From CAYYNP01 sp964472545 (lineage in GTDB: Bacteria > Planctomycetota > Planctomycetia > Pirellulales > Thermoguttaceae): a DNA stretch of 19,520 nt. Positions 1 through 6,600 of the stretch are shown one piece after another; within the stretch, counting starts at the first letter, position 1; the number at the start of each line of letters is the position of its first letter. A program made the translations under genes and the position numbers. The notes beneath the pieces are model-generated. The model worked only from the letters and a program-made list of their open reading frames with translations. It was not told the origin of the DNA and made no database searches. The stretch covers positions 1 through 19,520 of the forward strand of contig CAYYNP010000194.1 in assembly GCA_964472545.1 (NCBI GenBank). Reading direction: 5' to 3'.

Positions 1-363
1 CTCGACGAACGCCTTGTGGGCCGGATGGGGCAGGTAGGCGTCGCGGGCCTTGGCGTCTTTGAAGGTCACCAGGAAACAGTGGGTGAAGCCTTGTGAGAGG
101 TTCTCCACGCTCATGTCCGTGCCCCACTCGAAATCTTCGATCAGGGGGATCTTCGACGGCAACTCGCCGAAGGCCTTTTCGATCTCTTTGACCTTCTCGG
201 CCGGCGTGCCGTCCTTGAACTTGAACAGCACCACGTGCCGCACCTTGCCTTTGGCGGAGTCCTTGGCGGTGTCTTTGTCGGCGGCAATTGCCGGTGTGCC
301 GGGGATGAGCAGGACAGAGCCGATCAAGGTTGCCAACAGTCCTAGAACGATCGCGCGTCGCAT
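1..363 (-). CDS. Secreted Dabb-domain (stress-responsive alpha/beta barrel) protein, C-terminus cut by window edge
   Basis: The first 121 codons are visible; the gene continues beyond the left edge. Residues 1-27 form a signal peptide: MRR, then a hydrophobic run from AIVLGLLATL, ending in TPAIAA, so export is expected. From about residue 43 the sequence VRHVVLFKFKDGTPAEKVKEIE matches the start of the Dabb ferredoxin-like fold, with the later FEWGTDMSVENLSQGFTH segment (the usual G-x-[DN]-x-S stretch) and a PHPAHKAFVE end, which in this family is followed by only a short tail. The ATG is supported by a GAGGAGA ribosome site about 8 bases upstream and a good promoter at 412-440. Small exported Dabb proteins of unknown function are common in planctomycetes. 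The enzymatic role is unknown; family assignment is confident, function is not. Confidence 0.8.
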   Translation of the reverse strand, partial: MRRAIVLGLLATLIGSVLLIPGTPAIAADKDTAKDSAKGKVRHVVLFKFKDGTPAEKVKEIEKAFGELPSKIPLIEDFEWGTDMSVENLSQGFTHCFLVTFKDAKARDAYLPHPAHKAFVE

Positions 364-411
364 GGTGTTCTCCTCGTAGAAAGTGGGGTGCATCGAATCA
401 CAACTGGGCCA

Positions 412-440
412 AGTATAGCGTCCGCCCGGCGCCCGAACAA
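412..440 (-). promoter_or_regulatory. Sigma70-type promoter for the Dabb gene
   Basis: On the minus strand TTGTTC (440-435), 17 bases, then TATACT (417-412). The predicted transcription start near 405 leaves a leader of about 42 bases before the ATG at 363. This suggests that the Dabb gene has its own promoter rather than depending only on the upstream radical SAM gene. Confidence 0.55.
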
Positions 441-477
441 ATCGCTACGCCCACGCCGGCCGACGGGCTTAGATCGA

Positions 478-1383
478 TTACGCCGTGGGGCCGTAAGAAC
501 ACGCCACCGGCAGACCGGTTGATTGGCGGACCAATGTCGCGATCTGGTCGACTTCCGCACGACTCAACGCCGACGCCCAACTCTCGGCCGGCGGTCGAGC
601 GATCGTGTGAAGCTGCACGACCTTGATCGATCCGCCGCTGGCAAGGATCTCGCTCAGCCGGTCGCGGTAGGCTTGCTGTTCGGATGGCGGAGGGGGCTGG
701 CCGTGAATCCGCATCCACAGCGATTGGATCACGATCGGCCGGGCCTGGGCGGCCTCGCGGAGGTTTTCTAGGATGCGGCCGAAGGGGACGTGCGCTCGGG
801 CGACCTGGCGGTAATAGGCCTCGGTGCCCGCGTCGAGCTTGGCCCAGATCTCGCCGCCGATGGCGTCGAGCTGCTCGAGTCCCCGCCTGACACCGGGCCG
901 ATGCAGTAGGCTGGCGTTGGTAATCAGCACCAACTTCACACCGTCGAGCTTGCGCCGCGCGAACACGTCGGCGCATAGGTCCATGACCGGGGCGAACTCG
1001 GGACGCGCGGTCGGTTCGCCGTTGCCGCTGAGCGCCACGTCGTTTAAGCGTCTAAGCGGCTCGGGCGTTTCGCGGAACTTCGTTTCCTCATAGATGCGTC
1101 CGGAAAGCACCAGGTCGATCATCCGCAGCAGTTCGTGTTCCAACTGCTGCAAGTCGACCGGACCGCCGCACGCGTGCTCCGCTGCGTCTGCCGTACGATC
1201 GACTTGGCAATAGACGCAGTTGAAGTTACAGGTCTTGTCGCGATTGAGATTCACACCGATCGAGATCCCGCCGGCGCGGCGGCTAAGCACGGGATAGACG
1301 TACTGCTGGGTGCGAAACGATCGCGCGTGGTTCTCGTGCAGCGTCGGGTTGTTTGTCGGGGTCTTGTCGTCCATCGATTTCAT
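478..1383 (-). CDS. Radical SAM protein, COG0731 / TYW1-like
   Basis: A 301-residue protein with the radical SAM cluster motif CNFNCVYC at residues 52-59 (CX3CX2C; Cys52, 56, 59 would bind the 4Fe-4S cluster) and a GNGEPT stretch at 120-125 that fits the SAM-binding GGE-type motif. The preceding SIGVNLNRDK and the following QVDRT are typical of the family annotated as wyosine-synthesis-like radical SAM proteins (COG0731). In bacteria these are usually stand-alone proteins with unproven substrates, so the tRNA-modifying role is inference from family only. The start could be the ATG at 1383 or the ATG at 1374 (MDDKT); neither has a clear ribosome site. The gene lies 114 bases upstream of the Dabb gene on the same strand, but the Dabb gene has its own promoter. 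Confidence 0.88.
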   Translation of the reverse strand: MKSMDDKTPTNNPTLHENHARSFRTQQYVYPVLSRRAGGISIGVNLNRDKTCNFNCVYCQVDRTADAAEHACGGPVDLQQLEHELLRMIDLVLSGRIYEETKFRETPEPLRRLNDVALSGNGEPTARPEFAPVMDLCADVFARRKLDGVKLVLITNASLLHRPGVRRGLEQLDAIGGEIWAKLDAGTEAYYRQVARAHVPFGRILENLREAAQARPIVIQSLWMRIHGQPPPPSEQQAYRDRLSEILASGGSIKVVQLHTIARPPAESWASALSRAEVDQIATLVRQSTGLPVACSYGPTA

Positions 1384-1389
1384 AAGACC

Positions 1390-1419
1390 AGTGTACCGCG
1401 ATCGGGTTCACGGCCCCAA
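1390..1419 (-). promoter_or_regulatory. Possible promoter of the radical SAM gene
   Basis: On the minus strand TTGGGG (1419-1414), 18 bases, then TACACT (1395-1390). If used, transcription would start at about the ATG at 1383, giving a leaderless message, or a 9-base leader for the ATG at 1374. The -35 match is only moderate. Confidence 0.25.
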
Positions 1420-1565
1420 GATCGCCCCCTCTGCACGGGGATTGCGTTTACCTGGTTTACCATCGTTCAACTCTATAGAACACATCCGGTGCTTCTCGCT
1501 GGGGTGACGGCTACATTTCTGTGGGTTTCCACGTCTGTTTTGGTGGCCCATCACAGGGCTAGGGG

Positions 1566-1594
1566 TTGTAATCCTCTCTTGTGTGGTGTATGGT
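1566..1594 (+). promoter_or_regulatory. Candidate promoter of the cold-shock gene
   Basis: TTGTAA (1566-1571), 17 bases, TATGGT (1589-1594). Transcription would start near 1601 and give a leader of about 220 bases before the ATG at 1819. Long structured leaders are a known feature of regulated cold-shock genes in other bacteria, so this is compatible but not proof. Confidence 0.35.
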
Positions 1595-1766
1595 ACGCGG
1601 CTGAGTAGTTTGTATTGCCCGAGCGGTAAGATCGGCCGCTTCCCGCGGTTGCTTCCCGTCGAGCTGTCGTTTGCGAGTCGGTACCCTACATCGGCATCCT
1701 GTTCGTCGACCTCGGTTCTTCGGCTGCCGCCGGGACGTCCGGTTCACCGTAGTGTGCAGGCCGGGC

Positions 1767-1795
1767 GGCAGGTTTCAGCGGGCCGAGCGCCTGCC
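1767..1795 (+). promoter_or_regulatory. Small hairpin in the cold-shock gene leader
   Basis: GGCAGG (1767-1772) can pair with CCTGCC (1790-1795) across a 17-base loop. The structure ends 10 bases before the GAGGAG ribosome site, so it could influence access to the start. A six-base stem in GC-rich DNA can arise by chance. Confidence 0.25.
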
Positions 1796-1818
1796 TCGTG
1801 TTTTGAGGAGTGGTTGTG

Positions 1819-2034
1819 ATGCCGCAGGGTACCATCAAGAAGATCGTTTCGGATCGTGGGTTTGGTTTTGTATCGGGCGACCGGCAGGACATTTTCTTCC
1901 ACCATTCGGTCGTCGACGAACCGGGGTTCGACAATCTACACGAAGGACAGAGTGTCGAATACGAGGTCGACGAGGACGATAGTCGAGGGCGGTCCGGCAA
2001 GGGCCCCCGTTGCTCCAAGGTGAAGGCCGTCTAG
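1819..2034 (+). CDS. Cold-shock-domain protein (CspA-like nucleic-acid-binding protein)
   Basis: A 71-residue single-domain protein, the normal size for CspA-type OB-fold proteins. The start MPQGTIKKIV is followed by an RNP1-like motif RGFGFVSG and an RNP2-like motif DIFFHHSVV, the aromatic surface that binds single-stranded RNA or DNA. It differs from classic CspA in having S-D-R in place of the usual K-G/E-K-G strand lead-in and an acidic stretch EVDEDDSRGRSGKGPR before the final strand. The ATG at 1819 is chosen over an upstream GTG at 1810 because GAGGAG at 1805-1810 lies 8 bases before it. The likely role is RNA chaperoning or translation adaptation; this is by family. Confidence 0.9.
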   Translation: MPQGTIKKIVSDRGFGFVSGDRQDIFFHHSVVDEPGFDNLHEGQSVEYEVDEDDSRGRSGKGPRCSKVKAV

Positions 2035-2067
2035 GCGGACGGCTCCCACCTCAAACTTCGTCTCCCG

Positions 2068-2140
2068 AATGGGCGACGTCTTCCGAAATGGCGACGTCCC
2101 CGAAAGGCGCTGCGTGTCGGTTTGCGCATAGTCGCCCATT
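2068..2140. terminator. Inverted repeat between convergent genes, possible bidirectional terminator
   Basis: AATGGGCGAC at 2068-2077 is perfectly complementary to GTCGCCCATT at 2131-2140. The 53-base interval also contains a near-direct copy of the left arm (CCGAATGGGCGACGTC followed by CCGAAATGGCGACGTC). It sits between the stop of the cold-shock gene (2034) and the stop of the convergent HTH gene (2177). There is no U-tract, so a factor-independent terminator is only a possibility. Confidence 0.3.
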
Positions 2141-2176
2141 CTTCAGCCCCAGCGGCGGGGCAGCATCGAAGTCGGG

Positions 2177-2488
2177 CTATCTTCCTTGCCGGTGTGGCCG
2201 GGCACCGACACCCGGGCGCCGCTGGCGGCGCATCGCCCGCACCCGACACGCCAAACAGGGCATACGCACTAATCCCCCACAGCCCGGGCATCGCATGCTG
2301 GGGCCGCTTGCGGCGGGCACCTCCCATCCGTTGTCGTCTCGCCGGGCCGTATAGTCGGGCCGGCGGCCACAGGCGATCGCGTTGACCGTACCGCGGCTGA
2401 CCCCGACTTGTTGCGCGATCTTCCGCTGCGAGACCCGTCCACCGCGAAGCAACTCTCGTATTCGACTCACGACGTCCGGCGCAATCAT
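2177..2488 (-). CDS. Helix-turn-helix protein with C-terminal zinc ribbon
   Basis: A 103-residue protein. Residues 4-43 contain a helix-turn-helix of the resolvase/Xre-like type: SQRKIAQQVGVSRGTVNAIA (20-39), with Q and R in the positions that usually contact DNA. A CPGC...CLAC pair (Cys67, 70, 78, 81; CX2C-X7-CX2C) forms a probable zinc ribbon, followed by a basic tail. The start is fixed by an ATGA overlap with the upstream gene (its TGA at 2487-2485) and by GGAGGGG 8 bases before the ATG, so the two are translationally coupled. Similar short HTH plus CPGC proteins occur in planctomycetes; no target is known. A local regulator of the divergent gene at 3024 is a reasonable inference. Confidence 0.82.
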   Translation of the reverse strand: MIAPDVVSRIRELLRGGRVSQRKIAQQVGVSRGTVNAIACGRRPDYTARRDDNGWEVPAASGPSMRCPGCGGLVRMPCLACRVRAMRRQRRPGVGARPHRQGR

Positions 2489-2757
2489 CTCCAGATCCCC
2501 TCCACGTCGTCCCATGGGTGCTCGTTGTAGCGCGTGCCGGGGAAGTCTCCGGGTTCGGGCAGGGGCTCCTCGATTTCGTCGACCGTATCGAACGCGTCCC
2601 AAAGGCCGTTACAGACGCGCTCCGGTAGTCGCGCGTCGCCATTTTCCCACTGAGTGCCTGCGTCTCGGTCTTCCCGCGGCCAGACCGCTCCGCCCGGCCG
2701 CCCTTCACACATCCAGCCGCAATCGTTCTCGCGTATCACAAGTCCGCTCCCTTGCAT
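2485..2757 (-). CDS. Small acidic hypothetical protein, coupled to the HTH gene
   Basis: I do not recognise a family. From the ATG at 2757 the product has 90 residues; an upstream GTG at 2841 would make it 118 residues but has no ribosome site. The protein is rich in Trp, Asp and Glu, with a C-terminal stretch DEIEEPLPEPGDFPG and an ending in HPWDDVEGIWR, and has two Cys (DCGW, MCEG). It has no signal peptide or membrane segment. Reality of the gene is supported mainly by the ATGA overlap with the HTH gene and by a composition unlike the frame shadows. An acidic partner of a basic HTH protein is possible but unproven. The start is uncertain. Confidence 0.6.
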   Translation of the reverse strand: MQGSGLVIRENDCGWMCEGRPGGAVWPREDRDAGTQWENGDARLPERVCNGLWDAFDTVDEIEEPLPEPGDFPGTRYNEHPWDDVEGIWR

Positions 2758-2901
2758 GAGAAGCTCGTCTGGGTCTATTGCCGTACGCCATGCCGCATTA
2801 TGTCCCCCGGTCAAGCGGGTGTACGTTAGCACAGAAACCACATAACTACAACACTTATTTTGTTCATTTCTGGAGGTTTCATGGGCCTGAATATCTGAGT
2901 T

Positions 2902-2935
2902 GAAGTCCGTTTTTATGCTAAACGTTCTGGACTTC
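2902..2935. promoter_or_regulatory. Inverted repeat overlapping the -35 box of the divergent gene, possible operator
   Basis: GAAGTCC (2902-2908) is perfectly complementary to GGACTTC (2929-2935) with a 20-base gap. The right arm overlaps the -35 element (2928-2933) of the promoter before the 3024 gene. Placement in the divergent region next to an HTH gene fits an operator; a chance repeat cannot be excluded. Confidence 0.35.
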
Positions 2936-2956
2936 TCGCCAGCCTAGCCGTATAAT
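2928..2956 (+). promoter_or_regulatory. Sigma70-type promoter with perfect -10 box
   Basis: TGGACT (2928-2933), exactly 17 bases, then TATAAT (2951-2956). Transcription would start near 2963, which argues against the in-frame TTG at 2967 as the start of the next gene and supports the ATG at 3024 with a leader of about 60 bases. Confidence 0.6.
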
Positions 2957-3023
2957 CGCAGGGAACTTGCCTCCCCTGATACCCACAAACTCGTTCGCAC
3001 CCCTACGCAAGGCCCGCGGCAGA

Positions 3024-3329
3024 ATGACCCTTCAGGCCTACACGCCCGACCGATTGGATCAATTCGCGCTGAACCTGCTCGTTCTGGCGGCAATTCTGCG
3101 GGAAATGGCCCATGTTTGCCGAGAGCACGGCATCGGAGACCTGCCGTTGCACGACCGCAAGGCACTGAATTGGCAGGAGAATCTGGCCGAGTGGATCCAC
3201 AAGGCCCGAGCGGATCTGCAGGTAAAGGCCGTTCAAGCCAAGGCCAAGCGCCGGGCGAAATCGATGGGTGAACAAGGGGGTATCATGCGACCCGATAGTT
3301 GTGCTTTGGATGGCCGCACTCAAGGCTAA
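3024..3329 (+). CDS. Conserved-looking helical hypothetical protein
   Basis: A 101-residue soluble protein with no signal peptide. I do not recognise a named family, but the composition is that of a real protein: an amphipathic N-terminal half (LDQFALNLLVLAAILREMAH), an HDRKALNWQENLAEWIHKA segment and a strongly basic helix ending VKAVQAKAKRRAKS. The last 20 residues look disordered. The ATG at 3024 is preferred over TTG at 2967 because of the promoter position; only a weak AAGG lies upstream. It is divergent from the acidic/HTH pair and shares their AT-richer intergenic region, so the three genes may form one accessory unit. Confidence 0.65.
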   Translation: MTLQAYTPDRLDQFALNLLVLAAILREMAHVCREHGIGDLPLHDRKALNWQENLAEWIHKARADLQVKAVQAKAKRRAKSMGEQGGIMRPDSCALDGRTQG

Positions 3330-3687
3330 TATGGGCGATATTATATACAAACTAATGTACTCTATTAGTCGCTTCTATCGGGTGTCTTGTGAGGGCACTT
3401 TGTGATCATCGGGGATTCGGGGCAAAGTCTGCCGCTTGCAGCGGCCAAGGCAGATGGACGCCCGACGGTGGGCGCTGGCGTTGATTCTGTTCCGCACGCG
3501 GCCGGCCGGCCGATAACAACTCCACACAGGAGAACCTCCCCCGGCTTCGCGAAGAACCAGAACATGCCCGTCGAAATCACCTGCACCGCGTTGACCCTGG
3601 CTTTCCTGGCGATGTTGGCGATGGCCGGCGAGATACGCCTTCGTTCGTGGCGGACGGAACGCCGTCCCGGGGCCGGGCAGCCGGTGC
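3330..3687. other. Intergenic region downstream of the giant gene
   Basis: This 358-base gap separates the stop of the 3024 gene from the stop of the convergent giant gene. It contains a short AT-rich inverted repeat ACTAAT/ATTAGT (3351-3356 and 3364-3369), a perfect 10-base palindrome CTTCGCGAAG (3545-3554), and a GC hairpin at 3652-3667. A plus-strand frame starting with ATG at 3564 is open but runs antisense into the giant gene and has no clear ribosome site. I see no gene I can support. Confidence 0.55.
3652..3667 (-). terminator. Weak hairpin just downstream of the giant gene
   Basis: GGACGG (3652-3657) pairs with CCGTCC (3662-3667) around a four-base loop, 21 bases past the stop codon of the giant gene. 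No U-run follows on the minus strand, so termination by this alone is doubtful. Confidence 0.25.
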
Positions 3688-6600
3688 TTACTCCAAGTAC
3701 GCGGCCAGCAGCCGGTCGACCGCAATCGTCCGGGCATCCTCTGAGGGGGCATCCTCTGAGGGGGCATCTGACAACCGCGCCGATGCGAGACTGGCGAGGC
3801 CGGCGTCGAGTGCGCTGAGGTCTAACAACCGCAGCGCCGTGAGGAAGTTCGTCTGGTTGTTCCGCGCCAGCAACACGTCGGTCGAGTTGACCCGCCCGTC
3901 GCGGTTGTAGTCGTATCCGAACAACACGTCGGCCGGGTCGAGGAAGTTGCGGGGGTTGTTCCGCGCCAGCAACAGGTCCGTGGTCGTGACCTGAGCGTTT
4001 TGCGTCGCGTTGCCGGCCTCGGCCACGGCGTTGCCGAAGAAGAAGACGTCGTTCTGCAAGAGCCCCAGGTTGTCGGCCAATACGGTGACCTCGAGCCACT
4101 CCTTCTTGATCGCGTGGTCGCCCCAGATCAGCGTCACGCGGTCCGAGCCGCCCGTGCCTGCGCCGGCACGCACGGTAACGCTCGTCGGCTCCGGTGCGGC
4201 GTTCCAACTCGACGTGTCGGCGGAATTGCCCACTCGGAAGAGGAAGTCGTCGGTGGTGATCTGCCCCGGGATCTGCCCCGCCGCACCGGCGACGTCGACC
4301 ATCAGCCCGTTGATGCCCAGGCTGTAGCTGGTGTAGTTGGCCGACGTGGCCACGTGTCCCGGCCGTAGTGCGGTCTTGTCGGTGGCGATCGCGGCGTCGT
4401 CGGCCGCGTTTGCTACCGGGTTGTTGCCGTCGAACGACGAACGGTTGTAGAAGACGAAGCGGCCGACGATTTCCGCCGCTGCTTGCTGGAAGGGAACCGT
4501 GCCGGGCGAGGGATCGCCGGCCAGCCAGCTTGCCGCTGCGTTACCCCAGAGTCCGGCCTCGCGGCGATTGAGCGAGGGGCCGCTGCCGTCGGCCTCGGTG
4601 GGCCAGCCGCCGGCATCGTCGTAGCGGACTTCGTCGGCCAGACGCCGCGGCACCGACGGCGGATCGCCGGCCGGCGCGCCGGGCCGCATCAGGCGCAGCG
4701 TTTCGCCGCCGTTGTCGAGCGCACCGCCATAGGGTCCGAAAATCGGCACCGACGCCGGCACGCCGTACTTCACCCGAAACGCGGCCGGGTCGATCGCCAC
4801 CACCAGGCACGTGCCGCCGCCAGGCAGACTCACGCCGGCGGGAAAGACGAACTGCACGCCGTCGCCGAACGACCACGTATGCTCGGGATGTTCCGGGTCG
4901 TACAGAGGCACGGGTTCATCTGCCGAGTTGAACAGCTCGATAAACTCGTCGCCGCCGGCCGGCGGATGGTACATCACCTCGCTGATCACCACCGGGCCGA
5001 CGCGCGGGCCGGCGTTTTCGTCGCCCAGGCTCGTTTCGGCTTGAGGGTAGAGTCCTCCGGTGCCGTTGGGCCATCGCCCGAACGACTCGCCGGGCACGGC
5101 GGGCATCAGTTCGACCTGATCGGCAAAGCGCAGCAGCCTGCCGGACCCGTCGGCCTCGATCAGGTAGAGGTGTCCGTCGGCCGAACCGTCCAGCGCGAAG
5201 TCCTTCGGCCCGGTACCCCCGTATTCATTAACCGGGTCGAACTGCAGCACGTCGCCGGCGTAATGCCCCTCGGCGAAGCTCACGTACCCGCCGGCGGGGA
5301 CGACGGTACCGTCGGGAATACGAAACTTCCGGTAGTCGCCGTTGTCGGGTTCGGAGTCCCAACCCCAAGTATCGCTGAGATACCAGCCGCCGACGTCGAC
5401 GTCCGAGCCGGTCGGATTGTGCAGCTCGATGGCGTCGACCGCCGGGGTGACCGCGTGCGCAAGCACTTCATTGACAATCACGTCTCCGGTCGAATCCCCC
5501 GGCCAGCCCGGCGATCCGCCGTACTCGCGGCTATCGCGCCACCGGTCACCTTCGTCGAAGCGCGTCGGCGGCGTGTTCAGGTCGACCAGTTCCAACGAGC
5601 TACCTTCTCCGTCCGCCCGCTGCGGCCACGCGTCGTCGTCACTGTAGCTGAAGTCGAGGATCGTCTGGCCGAACTTGTCTAGCAGCAACAGCCGTTCGCC
5701 GCCGTTGTTCAGCCGGTTGGTGAACGTGCCGGCCACGGCCGCGCCGTCGCCGTATCGGGCGGCAAAGGCGTCTTCGTTTTGCACGATCACCAGCGACTCG
5801 CCGGCGGCCAGCGAGGCGATCGGCCCGCCGGTGAAATCGAACTCGATCCCTTCGCCGAAACGCACGCCGGCCAGATCGACGATCGGCCCGTCGCTGATGT
5901 TGGTCAGTTCAACGAACTCGAAATCGGCCGCGGTGAAGTCGGGGTCTTCGACCGGCTGGGTGGCCAGTTCGGCCGCAGTGGGATCGGCCGGGTTGTAGTT
6001 GATCTCGGTGATCCGCAAGGCGTCGCGAACGCGGCCGGTGGGATCGCCCACGACCAACTGCACCGGCTGCGACCAGTGGCTATAGCGGCCGGCGTCGTCT
6101 TTCATCCGCACGCGCACACGGTAGGTCTCGCCGATATCGAGTCCGTCGCCGGGAATGGTGATCGTGTCGTCGAACGTCGTCAGTTCCTCGCTCTGCCAAG
6201 TGGCGGCGATCTCGTAGTGCGGCGGCTCGGAGAAGTCGAAGTCCGGGTCGGCCGGGTCCGACGCTCTGGCGATCCGCCACTGCATGGCCGCGAACGAGCG
6301 GCCCTGCGGACTGCTGAACGTGGAACTCTCAAACGCCAGTCCATCGGCCGGAAAACCCTCGGCGCCGACGTAGCTGACCGTCGGCCGATAGGGCGCCAGG
6401 TGGTCGTCGGAGGCCACCTGCGGATCGATCGAGTTCATCCGCCCGGCGACGTAGTTCTTCTGATATTGGAGCATTCCGGCGAAACTGCGGCTGCCCACCG
6501 CCTGATAGTAGCGGCCGTGGCTGGCCTTGCTGCTGTTGATGTAGCTCGAGGTGAGGATTGGGTTGTAGTCCCACATGGCGCGGTCGGCGTCGACGAACGA

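Larger units (their letters stand above)
1384..1818. other. Intergenic region between the radical SAM gene and the cold-shock gene
   Basis: This 435-base divergent gap has no convincing coding frame; the short open frames on both strands lack domain-like sequence. It holds the possible radical SAM promoter at its left end and a candidate promoter plus a long leader for the cold-shock gene in its right half. No tRNA or known RNA family is recognisable. Confidence 0.6.

Noticed and set aside
2031..2708. A 225-residue minus-strand frame covering the HTH and acidic genes
   Set aside because: It conflicts with two overlapping genes that have motifs, a ribosome site and ATGA coupling. Its sequence is Arg/Ser/Gly-rich and featureless.
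2881..2898. A five-codon leader ORF (GGAGG then ATG GGC CTG AAT ATC TGA) upstream of the divergent gene
   Set aside because: It lies upstream of the predicted transcription start near 2963, so it would not be in the transcript; the match is likely chance.
3564..3818. Plus-strand frame starting MPVEITCTALTLAFLAMLAM that looks like a small membrane protein
   Set aside because: It has no clear ribosome site, and its second half is antisense to the C-terminal coding region of the giant gene. The hydrophobic stretch alone is weak evidence.
4483..5682. A 399-residue plus-strand frame
   Set aside because: Antisense to the second lamin-tail triplet; composition of a shadow frame.
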